Below are positions 54,622-64,000 of a stretch of 64,000 bases of DNA, piece after piece. The stretch comes from Corythucha ciliata (lineage: Eukaryota; Arthropoda; Insecta; Hemiptera; Tingidae): positions 3,162,001-3,226,000 of the forward strand of contig CM075940.1 in assembly GCA_038030265.1 (NCBI GenBank), read 5' to 3'. A program made the translations under genes and the position numbers. Each line of letters begins with the position of its first letter. The first letter of the stretch is position 1. The notes beneath the pieces are model-generated. The model did not search any database, was not told the DNA's origin, and was given only the letters and a program-made list of their open reading frames with translations.

Positions 54622-57600
54622 CTAGCACGGCTCCTCAAATCTCCTCACCCTCCCCAGAAAATCCAGTACTCGGACCCCTTGAGCCCTGGAAAATTCTAGG
54701 TCGGTCAACCTGTCCCTCCCAAATATAGCAAACCTCGCTGCCGCAAACCCCTCACACTCTCTCACTAAATGACCCGTTGTCTCCTCCTCCACTCCACACC
54801 TCTCACATGTAGGGTCCCCTATTAGCCCCATCATGTACAAGTGTCTCTGAACTGCAAAGTGCCCTGTAAATATTCCTACTATCTTTCTAGTTTGCTTCCG
54901 CCCTAACCCTACCAGCCACTTTGTCGTGTTGGCATCATACCTTTTAATGCCCTCTTTCGCTTGTCTGCAGTGATCTTCTGCTTCCCATCGTGCCTGGGCT
55001 TCCGCTTTCGCCCAACCCCGAATTGCACTGAGTCCTACTTCCCTTGCTATCCCCACCGCCGGTTCTGGGCCGACATATTCTGTCATGGCCCCCGTCTTAG
55101 CCAGCTTGTCTGCTCTCTCATTCCCCGGGATGCCAGCATGACCTGGTACCCACCCTAATGTAACCGTGTTACCCTCCGTCAGCAGTGCCCATATACTGGC
55201 TCTACAGCTCCCCACCGCCCCCGACTTGACCACCGGCCTGGAAATGGCCCCGAGGGCGGCTCGGCTGTCCGAGTATATCGTTATTCGCTTATTTGTCACG
55301 CCTTTCCGTCTCAGTTCGATTGCACAAGCCTCTATGGCCGCAACCTCCGCCTGGAACACTGTCGCGTATTTCCCCAACGTCAGGCTCTCTTCCACCCCCA
55401 TTCCGGGGATGTATATGCCTGACCCCGCCTTCCCTTTCCCGGTTCCAATTTTTGAACCGTCCGTAAAACACTTAATCTCTTCTGTATCACCCCCTTGCCC
55501 GGCTTCCCGGGATAGTTTGACCACGATCGTCTTTACAAAGTCTCCTTGTTTAACCCTTTGATCCGATCTCATGCCCGTGGACGGTGCCACTCTGCGCATG
55601 TGTTCTCGTATCCCCCCGTTTCCTACCTCCCCTGACATGCAGTCCAATCTGTATGCCGTTTCCATAGCCCGTGCCTGCAGTTCAAGGCTTAAGGGTTTTA
55701 GTCCTAGCATTACCTCCATCGGTCTTGTTGGTGTCGTTCTGAACGCCCCTAGGGTCGCCAGACATGCCAGCCTTTGCACTCTGTCTAATTTAGCTGCGTT
55801 TCCCTTTTTGTTCGCCGCCCTCCACCAGACCATGGCCCCGTAGAGGATCCTTGGTCGGATAATCCCCGAGTACAACCATAGGGTCATTTTGGGGTTCAGG
55901 CCCAATGTTTTCCCCACTACCCTTCTAACCTGACAAAAGGTGCCCATAGCCTTCTGATAAGTTTCCCTTATGTGCTTTTCCCAGCTCAGTCGATGATCTA
56001 GCCACACCCCTAAATACTTAACTTCCGTTGTTAACTCCACCTCCTTGCCCCTAATCTGTAGAGTCTGAAGCCCCTGCCTGTTCCTCTTGTGTGTGAACAG
56101 GCACAGCTTCACCTTGCTCGGGTTAATGGTTAACCCTCTTGGCTCGCACCATTCCTCCACTATACTAATCGCCTGCCTCATAAGTTCAAAAAGTGTTGAC
56201 AACACCTTTCCTCTAACCACGATGGCTCCATCATCCGCAAAAAACTGCATATAGAAGCCATTTTCCTCCATTAATCTAATTAGTTCATCTACCACTATTA
56301 TCCATAAGAGGGGCGAGAGGCTAGACCCCTTCGGAGTTCCTCTCTTTGCCCTCCTTTCTACCGTTTCTCCCCCTAACTCTGCCCTAATCCACCTATGCCT
56401 CAGAGCATGACTAATCCATCTAACCACCATCGGGTTCACCCGAAAGGTTTTCAAAGCCTCCACTATACACTGAAAAGTGACCTGGTTGAATGCTCCCTCT
56501 ATGTCCAGTGTAACAAGCCTTTTTTTGGGCGATATTGGGGAATGGGCTTATTACCGGGGGAATTAAGAAAGTGATTAAAAAGAATAAAACTGATTTATTG
56601 ACACAGTATAAAGCCTATTATTATACTCGGGGAGGACACACCACGCGGACCTAGGGATCTGACGGGATTACGGCGAAGACTCGGACGGCAGAGAGAGCGA
56701 GATCAGAGCGCCCCTTCCTTATATCTGTTTTTCGGCACCTATTGGTGGGAAACCCGCTTTTCTCACGCTGAGTTTTGCTGACGCTCCAATATTCGCCCTT
56801 TCTCGGCGTTTCGGTGACTTCCGTTTTGGTGCAGAGGGGCTGGGGAGGGGTGAGAAATAATTTGTAGTATTGGTCGATTTAAATAGGGATAATTTTTAGA
56901 AGGAATAATTAATTAAGGATAAGGACTTCAATGGTTTTTGTAAACTAGGAAAAGGGTGAAGTTGCCCCTGCACTTGTGTGTATTCGTTACACCAGGAACA
57001 AAACCAATGCGTATTCTTTTTGGGCTATGGTATCCTCCAGCTTCCCTACCAGCTCTTGCAACGCCGACTCTGTCGATTTCCCCGCTATATAAGCATGCTG
57101 CCTCGGATGATATGGTCTGCTTTTACCTATGCCCTCCCGGATATACCCGTCTAGCGTCTTCTTCATCAACCTCATCATTACCGAACTTAAACTTATGGGC
57201 CTAAAGTTTCCGGCCCTATCATGCTTCCCTCCACCTTTAGGTATGAACGATACTCTCACCCTTTTCCATGGCGTTGGTACTTGCCCCGTCGCCAGAGATG
57301 TGACGAAGAGTCTCCTTATCCTTTCCTGCGCTCGTCCTCCGGCCCTCTGCAACATGCATGGGTATACCCCGTCGATTCCCGGTGCTTTATATTGGCCCAT
57401 CGACTTTAGGGCCCATCTGAAGCGCTCTCTATTAATAATAGCGTCGCTCTCTTTCATCGCTCCTTCATGTTCCGCTCTATGCTGGCTGGGCACAACCTCC
57501 TCCTTCTCACAACCTGGAAAATGCGCGCTTAGTAACGACTCCAAAATTTCCCTACTTTCTACCACTACTTCACCTGACGGCTCAATAATGGTGCCCAGAA

Positions 57601-58696
57601 GTTGCCGGCTATCCTCCTTTACTATGCGGTTAAGTCTCGCCGCCTCCCGCGTGCTCTCTACCTCTTCGCAAAAGCTCCTCCACGACTTTCTCTCCTCTCT
57701 CCGAATCGCAGTTTTGTATTCTTTCCGCGCCCGGTGATACGCCTCTCATTCCTCCTCTCCATCCGTTCTCTTAGCCGCGCTCAACGACGAGTTCATCCTC
57801 CGCTTCTTTTCTTTCAGGTGAACATTCCACCACACCGCTCCCCTTTCTTTGACCCTTCTCGCGGGACAAGCCGCCTGAAAAGCCGAAGTTATAATTTCTC
57901 TTATCTCTTTCTCCTCTTCATCTAAAGTGTTTCTCGATACTTCTCCCGTTGCTTCTCCTACCGTCCTCTCGAATTTCTCCCAGTCCGTCCGTCTCGGATT
58001 CCTCCCAGGGGGTTTCTTAACTCCTTTGGCTCCTAAACTAAACATAATAGGCGTGTGATCAGAGGTTATTAATCTGTCACAGACCCGCCAATTAGTAATC
58101 CAGCTACCCGTCGGCCCTAAGCTTAGAGTAACATCCAGGACCTCCGTCCTATTACGCACCACAAAAGTTGGCTCACTCCCGACATTCTCAATAGTTAATC
58201 CTAATCTTACCAATCCTTCCAGGAGTTCCTCACCAGGCCGATTGTTATTTGAGGAACCCCACACTTCATGGTGGGCGTTTACGTCCGCTCCCACCACTAA
58301 CAAACTCCCGGTGTCTCTACAATAATCTCTTAGGCGTTCCAGGCACTCCGGGACCACGTCACTGTCCGCTGCCTGGTACCACGAGACCACCACTATTTTC
58401 TTTCGTCCTACGCCCGGTATCTCTCCTTGGACGGCAACCGCCACAAAGTCCCTCGTCTCGTACGCCCGCAGTGGCACCGGTTGTAAATCCGCTGCTACGA
58501 CTACACATGCCCTAGGCACTCCATTAACTCCTGTATAAAAAGACACATAATATTGATTATTCCATCCCCTAACCTTAGACTTATATACATACGGTTCCTG
58601 AAACAGTCCCACGTCGAACTCCTTTTTACCCAGCAATACGGCTACATCAGCTGCCGCCGTTTTACTATGCTGGGTATTCGCCTGTAGGAACCTCAC
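54622..58696 (-). pseudogene. ORF2: endonuclease, reverse transcriptase, RNase H, zinc motif
   Basis: It starts at GTG 58694-58696 or its vicinity, directly preceding RFLQANTQHSK, the first strand of the endonuclease. The endonuclease motifs are QEPYVY, VGADVNAHHEVWGSS and TSDHTPIMFS. A single TGA at 57746-57748 follows a GEEE segment and interrupts the frame before the reverse transcriptase (APGIDGVYPCML, FRPISLSS). The solo LTR lies before DIEGAFNQV. The rest runs without a stop through KGSSLSPLLW, FFADDGAIV, an RNase H domain (FTDGSKIG, AEVAAIEA, YSDSRAAL, VPGHAGIPGNERADKLAK) and a final CERCGVEEETTGHLVREC. Removing LTR plus one CCAG restores a single frame. Confidence 0.95.
56509..56991 (-). 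mobile_element. Solo LTR, 483 bp
   Basis: It begins TGTAAC and ends GTTACA, flanked by the 4-bp duplication CCAG (56505-56508 and 56992-56995), as for Gypsy-type LTR elements. On the minus strand ATATAAGG near 56720 could be a TATA box, and AATAAA followed by T-rich sequence near 56595 could be the polyadenylation site, so the minus orientation is likely. No internal region is present. Confidence 0.85.
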
Positions 58697-58735
58697 TTAC
58701 CTCCCCCCCCCCTTTTTGGGGGGATTGCAAACCCT

Positions 58736-59689
58736 AGTTACAACAGATGATTGTAATCATCAGGACTCCCATAGAGCCGAGGCAGCAAGATCTGCCCAAG
58801 ATTTCGGCCATTTAATTTATACCTCCACTCATGGGTCCATTATAGGCGATTTTTGACCAATTGTGTCACACCGGAAAACTTCGTCAACCCTGACGGATCG
58901 TAAATCCATTTTGATTTTAGGATTTCTCGTTTCGTTAAACCCTAAGACATGAACTTTCGTCCATTCAAGTCATCTATCTACTCCGAAATCACTAAAAAGT
59001 AGGCGATTTCTATAGGATATTAAAGGAGCCGGGAGGACAAACGTTCATTCGTGGAATGCAGCAGGTCCTACGATCAAAACGCATCTAAGGAGGCGTCACT
59101 GCGGCGGATATCGTTAGTAACAACAGATTTTATTCACTCCACAGTTAGCCAGTGAGGTCCGCCAAGCGCTGATGCTCTTTCTTTCGACTTGAGGGCATTC
59201 AATTGCGTGGCCACCGTCCGCGGGAAGGATCATGCTCACATTGAAAACGGTAAAACGCGGCCAAAAACGTCAGAATCACTTGATGGAGCCTTTCAAGGAC
59301 TCATCAGGTCGAAAATTCGACTCGAATTTCGGACTCCTCGTGCATAGAAACTAACGAGATTTCGTCCATTTATCATTAAATTCGGGTGCCCAATTCAGAA
59401 TTCACCCTGGGGTTAAGTTGGCGTTATTAGCGCCTTCGTCATTGATGAATTCATCATGCGATGGACGATCGTGCACTACGAAGAAGTGGGTGGCTGCTAT
59501 CAAGAACTCCACCACATCTGTTCGCCGATGGACATTTTTTTCGGTTTCTCGGCGTCCGGTTTAGGTCCTGTTGTAGCCACTTTTGTTTCCTCTGCCACGT
59601 AATTCGACCGCCATTATTCACACGCTCTAGGTCGCATAAAGTTGCTCGAATTATGTGAATAAGTCCATCTGTTGGCAATTAGAAATAAG
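58736..59689. other. Unassigned sequence right of the retrotransposon
   Basis: No coding signal or clear repeat was found. Frames at 59454-59678 on both strands lack recognisable motifs. Confidence 0.4.
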
Positions 59690-59693
59690 AAAT

Positions 59694-59932
59694 ATTATTG
59701 ACCAGTTGAACGGTCAGGTCTTGCAGTTGGTCTACATTGCAACTGGTCCACAAGACGTGTAGACCATATGAACGACACGGTATTGCAGATGTTCCACATT
59801 GCAACTGTCAACAAGTCTTGTAGACCAGTTGAAAGACAAGCTCTTGCATCTGGTCCACAAGACTTGTAGACCAGTTGCAAGACCGCGTCATTCATCGGGT
59901 CAACACGTCTTGTGAACCGGTTTCAATTCCCC
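59694..59932. repeat. Cluster of palindromic GACCAGTTG/CTGGTCCACAAG repeats
   Basis: Variants of CTGGTCCACAAGACTTGTAG and its complement recur about every 50-60 bp through the segment. The unit near 59846-59875 forms a nearly perfect 25-nt palindrome centred on one base. The copies alternate orientation, so long RNA or single-stranded DNA would fold into several hairpins. Confidence 0.8.
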
Positions 59933-59939
59933 CAATTGT

Positions 59940-60590
59940 ACTAGGTTGTCTATGTCATCAAGTAGATACACATGTTTGTGATTGATTGTAAAAAAAAGAT
60001 AATTATAATTATCTATTATTGTCGCTATTTTTAAAAAGTGCTGGTGCTTTAAGTAGCTCTAAATACTACATTTTTGGCGCGGTCGGAAATAAATACGCTA
60101 TTCAACATCACCGGAGGCCGGTGGTCGAACTGGCTGGGTCGTGTTGCATAGATATGGTTCTTCAACGCGCGAGTACGTAGTCATTGTCGTTTTTTTTTTT
60201 TATTTGAGCTCTTGTTTTGGGAACTTCGAAAATGGAAATAGCGTCGAGGCCGTTAGCATTCGATCCGATAGCGGATGGTAATGTCACTAAAAGGTGGAAA
60301 ATGTGGTTGGATGATTTTGAAAATTTTTGGTTGCGGCCGACGTAACTGTTGATGTTCGAAAGCGGGCACTTTTATTGAATTGTGCATGTAGAGAAGTTAT
60401 CGATATATTTCGTTCCTTACCGGGTCCAAGTTCTACGTATGATGAAGTGAAAGTGTTATTGTCTAGTTATTTTATTCCAAAGACTAATGTTTTACATGAA
60501 ATTTTTAAATTTTGAAGTACAAAGCAAGAGTCCGGGGAAACTATAAATAGTATAATATATATCGAGGGATTAAAGACGTGGTTTATTTTC
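59940..60590 (+). mobile_element. Gypsy-like LTR retrotransposon fragment: LTR end, PBS and gag start
   Basis: AT-rich sequence ending in CA at 60070 is followed by TTTTTGGCGCGGTCGG, the form of a primer-binding site just inside a 5' LTR. The gag frame starts about 160 bp later. The 5' side of the LTR was not delimited. After about 60590 the sequence is unrelated. Confidence 0.6.
60232..60590 (+). pseudogene. Gypsy-like gag N-terminus, frameshifted
   Basis: The ATG at 60232 opens a frame with PLAFDPIADGNVTKRWKMWL, the retrotransposon gag pattern of Phe...Trp-x-x-Trp. A slip in the T-run near 60322 shifts frame. The continuation (to 60515) has a VDVRKRALLLNCA segment and VKVLLSSYFIPKTN, as in gag proteins of Gypsy-group elements. 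A TGA follows at about 60513. No capsid C-terminus or zinc knuckle remains. Confidence 0.6.
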
Positions 60591-60599
60591 TGAGAGACA

Positions 60600-61344
60600 A
60601 GTTTATCAGCCCGAGCGAAGCGAGGGCTGTAATGTCTCGAGGAAAATAAACGGATTCACTCCAAAGTTATATACATAACTTTACGTGTACAACCGGAAAA
60701 GCGGAATCAATGGAAATTCCGAGATAATAATTAGGAAAGCGGGTACGCATCAGGACAGTTAGCGTTATCTCGCTCTCGTAGCAATATATCGCCCAACTGC
60801 TCAAGTGAAAGAGGTTTGAATTGATAGAAGGGCGGTGTGATTGTTGTGGTTGAATCGTTCGCAAGACAACAGAAAATATATTTGTACGTTGAATTATTTA
60901 AATGAACAATGTAGGTGAAGGCGCGTTTGGGGTCAAATGGGGTGGTTATGCGTTGACGCCGTGTATTTCATGGCGTCTTTTAAAAATACGGCACCATGCA
61001 TTTTGGTGCAGCTAGCCACTGACCACCCAACTCCGACCTCCAGCCTTCCTGGCGTCTTTGACGCGCCGTGCTGGGGCATCCGCGGCACGGTTGGCGGCCC
61101 TGTTACGGAGAATTCTCTTAACAAATGGAGGAGGGGTATGGGCCGTGTAGTGGCGAGGGCACGGTCTTAAAAGAACTCGCTACCAACCCAAGGTGTTATG
61201 CGATCCGTGCCGAAGGGTGCGTGACACAGGGTGAGCTGTGTATTTAACGGAGCCTCAGGGATACCAGGCGACCTCCCTGAGTATTAAGCCTTCCCACGTC
61301 ATGCGGGGCTCTGCCGTGGGTGACTTTTATTTCCCTAGCTGCTC
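60600..61344. other. Leader and upstream flank of the last retrotransposon
   Basis: The GC-rich stretch from about 60930 to 61344 precedes ORF1 without a gene and probably contains the 5' untranslated region. GCCGTGCTGGGGCATCCGCG near 61062-61090 and CCCGAGCGAAGCGAGGGCTG near 60612 can form hairpins. The 5' end of the element was not located. Confidence 0.4.
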
Positions 61345-62739
61345 GTGGGACCGTTTATGGATCGCGATCGTTTTACGTTGACAAACCCAGGGTTCATAAC
61401 TCTGGAGCAGGTTGAGGACGAGCTTCTCAGTAGCCCTCAGCCTGCTCAGCCCGGCACCGCGGAGAAGACGGGGGAGACCACCTCTATGGAAGTGGTTGAG
61501 CCCGGAACCTCCGGTGGTGTCGCTGAGGGAGTAGTCTCCCTCTCGGGTTCGCCGGTATCCGGCGTACCCGAATTACAAGCGGGTCAGGGAACGGTATCCG
61601 AACCCGTCGATCCTGCAACAGCGGCGCCTGGAGACCAGGAGATCGCTGATTTTGACAAATACGTCTCTGGCCTGAACAGGGATCAGAGGCGACGCTTTTT
61701 GTGGCTGGTTCGGAAGAAGGGGGATGAACCGGAAGCCGCCAGGGCGAGTGCTCTGCAGATGGTGGAGAAGAGGAAGAAGGGGAGAGCCTCTGCAGAGACG
61801 ACTCCGGAGGGAGCCGTGAAAAAGAAGCGAAGGACGACCGCACAGGGTCCTTCGTACACCGGAGCGCTCAAGGGAAGGAAACTTGGTGTGGTTCATAGAG
61901 ACTACCCAGCAGTCCTCCTCTTGGACGACCAGCTTGAGGCCCTGGAAAGGAGCATTGAAGCTGCTATTGTTGCGCTGGAACCTAAAGCTGGGGAGGTAGT
62001 GCCCCAGTTTGATGGTCTGGTGCGAAGGAGGGGATGGCTATCCATCACCTGCGAGGACGACGGGACGGCTGTTTGGTTAAAGTCGCTCGTTGAAAGTATC
62101 GTACCCTGGGAGGGGGCAAGGTTGAAGGTGGTTGAGGGGAGTGACCTGCCAGAGCCCAGGGTGGCGGTTGCATTTCTCCCGAAGTGCGCGGATCTGGGGA
62201 ATGAGCAAGTCCTTCAGTTCCTCGTGCGCCAAAATCGGGGGTTAAATGTGGGACAGTGGAAGGTACTGTTCAGGAGTGTGCCTCAGGGCACGCCGGCTTT
62301 GATGATGACCCTGCTCATCGATGAAGAGTCGGCGAAGATCCTGGAAAGGAATAATGTAGTCCACATCAGGTTCGGCAAGGGGACCATCCGGCCTAAGGCT
62401 CGGAAGGGGGAAGGATCAGCCTCCGGCCCCCGGCAGCAGCCGATGGAGGTGGATCAGGTAGCCGCTGCTGTGCGGGGTCCCACCCCCGCACCGCGGCAGG
62501 AAGAGCTATCTGTGGGAACAGCGGTTGGCGCCACGGCATCCGGGCAGTCAACGCAGGTAGCTCCCTCATATGCTAGGCCATCGACTAGCAAGGCGGGGGA
62601 GAGAGGTGATAGTGTCGGACCAGCGGGGGGTGAAAGAGTCCCGAAGGCGGCAGGTCGGGCACGGAAACCCCACCCTACTCCGAGTAAGGCGATGCTGAAG
62701 AAGCAATCGCGGAGTGGGGTACATAAGGGGAATAAGTGA
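61345..62739 (+). CDS. ORF1 (gag-like) of an I/R1-group non-LTR retrotransposon
   Basis: The protein has 464 residues, intact. An acidic Ser/Thr/Pro-rich N-terminus is followed by a basic segment, EKRKKGRASAETTPEG and KKKRRTT (nuclear-localisation-like), and a folded domain about residues 170-345. That domain has RRRGWLSITCEDDGTAVWLK and RVAVAFLPKCADLGNEQVL, which I associate with the DUF4780-type domain found in arthropod retrotransposon ORF1 proteins. No CCHC knuckles are visible. It would bind element RNA. ATGs at 61345 and 61357 are both possible starts. The stop TGA (62737-62739) overlaps the presumed GTG start of ORF2. Confidence 0.85.
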   Translation: MGPFMDRDRFTLTNPGFITLEQVEDELLSSPQPAQPGTAEKTGETTSMEVVEPGTSGGVAEGVVSLSGSPVSGVPELQAGQGTVSEPVDPATAAPGDQEIADFDKYVSGLNRDQRRRFLWLVRKKGDEPEAARASALQMVEKRKKGRASAETTPEGAVKKKRRTTAQGPSYTGALKGRKLGVVHRDYPAVLLLDDQLEALERSIEAAIVALEPKAGEVVPQFDGLVRRRGWLSITCEDDGTAVWLKSLVESIVPWEGARLKVVEGSDLPEPRVAVAFLPKCADLGNEQVLQFLVRQNRGLNVGQWKVLFRSVPQGTPALMMTLLIDEESAKILERNNVVHIRFGKGTIRPKARKGEGSASGPRQQPMEVDQVAAAVRGPTPAPRQEELSVGTAVGATASGQSTQVAPSYARPSTSKAGERGDSVGPAGGERVPKAAGRARKPHPTPSKAMLKKQSRSGVHKGNK

Positions 62740-64000
62740 CCGCTACGGGGTTGCGCTTCCTCCAGGTGAATCTGCATCGTGCGGCAGCGGCGTCGGCCGT
62801 CTTGAGCAGGGTGTTCACTGGGGGAAGCTATGACGTCGCCATGGTTCAGGAGCCATGGGCATGGGAGAGGCAGGTCAAGGGCCTCTCTGCGACAGCAGGT
62901 AAGCTGGTTTACTGTAGGGATGAGGAGCGGCCACGAACTGCGCTGTTTCTAAGTCCCGCAGTGAAATTTTTAACTATGCCAGAATTTCTGTGCAGAGATT
63001 TGACAGCAGTCATCCTGGAAGCCAAGGACGAGGACCGGACCCGGAGGTGTGTGGTAGCTTCCGCGTACTTCCCGGGGGACGCTGAGGTGACGCCGCCGGA
63101 GGAGCTTCAGCGTTTGGTCCTGTACTGCAGCGCGAGGAACCTGCAGCTGATTGTGGGTTGTGATGCGAATGCTCACCATACCATCTGGGGAAGTACAGAT
63201 GTCAATGCCAGGGGTGAGTCACTCTTTCAATTTTTGATGACGCATGACCTGGTGGTGGTAAATCAGGGCTCGATCGCTACTTTCGTGACAAGTGCGAGGA
63301 GTGAGGTCCTGGATGTTACCCTGGCTAGCCAGTTTTTGGCCAATAGTGTCAGAGATTGGAAAGTCATGTCAGAAACATCAATGTCTGACCATAGGCTGAT
63401 TTCGTTTGAGGTCGAGTTTCCTAGGATTAGAAGTACAGAGTATCGGAATCCCAAGAACGCGGATTGGGAGGTCTTTAAGGGGCATTTTGAACAGGAGTTG
63501 TCTGAGATGGACCTGGACATTCAGTGCCACGCCGATCTCGATAGGGCGGTGGAGGCGATAAATTCAGCGGTCCTCAGTGCGTATGAGGAAAGCTGTCCTG
63601 TTAAGGTGAAGAAGGGGAACAGGGAAGTCCCTTGGTGGAACACCGAGCTGGAGATGCTCAGAAGAGAAACGAGGAGGCTTTACAATAGGGCCAGATCACG
63701 TGGGGAGTGGGAGGCTTATAGGCACTCCCTCACGGAGTATAACAAGGCCCTTAGGAAAGCAAAGCGGGCCACGTGGAGGACCTTCTGTGAGGGGATGGAG
63801 AATGTGTCCGTTATGGGCAGACTACAGAGGGTCCTGTCCAAAGAGAGCCCGGGCCAAATTGGTCTAATAAAAAAGGCAGATGGGGCGTATACCGAGAGCG
63901 CTAAACAGACCCTGGAGGTCCTCCTGCGAAGTCATTTTCCTGATTCCAGGGATGCAGGGGCCTCAGATGTTCAGGGCGAAGTGGTGGCTGACTGCCAGCC
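62736..64000 (+). CDS. ORF2 start (endonuclease) of the same element, cut by the window edge
   Basis: The frame opens after TAA at 62733-62735 and is uninterrupted to the window end (about 421 codons). The first endonuclease strand, LRFLQVNLHRA, begins within six codons of the frame opening. The first ATG, near 62839, would remove it, so initiation at GTG 62736 or a nearby codon is needed. Endonuclease motifs: MVQEPWAW, GCDANAHHTIWGS, and TSMSDHRLISFEV. The region after it is the linker before the reverse transcriptase. The copy looks intact as far as it can be seen and may be active. Confidence 0.9.
   Translation, partial: MTATGLRFLQVNLHRAAAASAVLSRVFTGGSYDVAMVQEPWAWERQVKGLSATAGKLVYCRDEERPRTALFLSPAVKFLTMPEFLCRDLTAVILEAKDEDRTRRCVVASAYFPGDAEVTPPEELQRLVLYCSARNLQLIVGCDANAHHTIWGSTDVNARGESLFQFLMTHDLVVVNQGSIATFVTSARSEVLDVTLASQFLANSVRDWKVMSETSMSDHRLISFEVEFPRIRSTEYRNPKNADWEVFKGHFEQELSEMDLDIQCHADLDRAVEAINSAVLSAYEESCPVKVKKGNREVPWWNTELEMLRRETRRLYNRARSRGEWEAYRHSLTEYNKALRKAKRATWRTFCEGMENVSVMGRLQRVLSKESPGQIGLIKKADGAYTESAKQTLEVLLRSHFPDSRDAGASDVQGEVVADCQ

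Larger units (their letters stand above)
54482..58720 (-). mobile_element. I/R1-group non-LTR retrotransposon, minus strand
   Basis: The 15-bp duplication GGGATTGCAAACCCT flanks the element. The 3' poly(A) appears as about 48 T on the plus strand from 54481. The 5' end (58720) reads CCCAAAAAGGGGGGGGGG on the minus strand and then enters ORF2 directly. The copy is therefore truncated at the ORF1/ORF2 junction. A solo LTR interrupts it at 56509-56991. Confidence 0.95.

Noticed and set aside
54404..54628. Lys-rich or Phe-rich frames across the T run
   Set aside because: Products of the retrotransposon poly(A) tail.

Overview
The window is eukaryotic and almost entirely made of nested transposable elements. 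Introns with GT-AG boundaries, poly(A)-tailed retroposons, R1/I/Jockey-type retrotransposons, a THAP-domain P-element relative, PIF/Harbinger, MULE and hAT relics, and an embedded negative-strand RNA virus polymerase fragment point to an arthropod, most likely an insect. I cannot name the species. I see no ordinary host gene with confidence.

Layout. 0.4-1.6 kb: 3' end of an R1-like retrotransposon. 1.6-3.0 kb: endogenous viral element from a mononegavirus-like L protein. 3.1-4.9 kb: hAT relic. 5.2-6.6 kb: near-intact MULE transposase with a FLYWCH finger. 6.9-27.5 kb: a degraded Polinton/Maverick (adintovirus-like). Its capsid block runs on the minus strand: major capsid, small basic ORF, minor capsid, adenain-like protease, PLA2/pVI-like protein, small membrane protein. 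Its replication block runs on the plus strand: a small spliced Cys protein, an intron-rich PolB, an uncharacterised ORF, packaging ATPase, a conserved small ORF, integrase. The Polinton was later hit by a hAT element carrying a Foldback-like element (8.4-11.7 kb), a Jockey fragment (14.4-15.7 kb), a 1,464-bp tandem duplication (15.0-17.9 kb) and a Penelope-like element inside PolB (23.1-24.6 kb).

28.2-33.3 kb: a candidate 5.1-kb element with a 13-bp inverted repeat around a broken RAG1/Transib-like transposase. 34.0-34.5 kb: a small two-exon gene of unknown function. 34.9-42.4 kb: a Jockey-type element inserted into a tRNA-like sequence with a 12-bp target duplication; it is broken by two insertions (one with a DDE_3 transposase) and a 990-bp tandem duplication. 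42.6-45.5 kb: a PIF/Harbinger element with its transposase and a convergent MADF gene. 45.7-48.6 kb: P-element-like THAP transposase relic. 48.6-52.5 kb: little recognisable. 52.7-53.4 kb: another hAT fragment. 53.7-54.2 kb: three tandem units ending in a microsatellite. 54.5-58.7 kb: an I/R1-type element, minus strand, 15-bp target duplication, with a solo LTR inside its reverse transcriptase. 59.7-60.6 kb: a palindromic repeat cluster and a Gypsy LTR/PBS/gag fragment. 61.3-64.0 kb: start of an apparently intact plus-strand non-LTR element (ORF1 plus the beginning of ORF2), cut by the window edge.

Target-site duplications give explicit boundaries and an insertion order for seven insertions. 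The most unusual content is the Polinton: a tandem pair of SUMO-interaction-like motifs and three zinc fingers, each on its own exon, at the head of the PolB gene, plus a phospholipase A2 domain in the capsid block.
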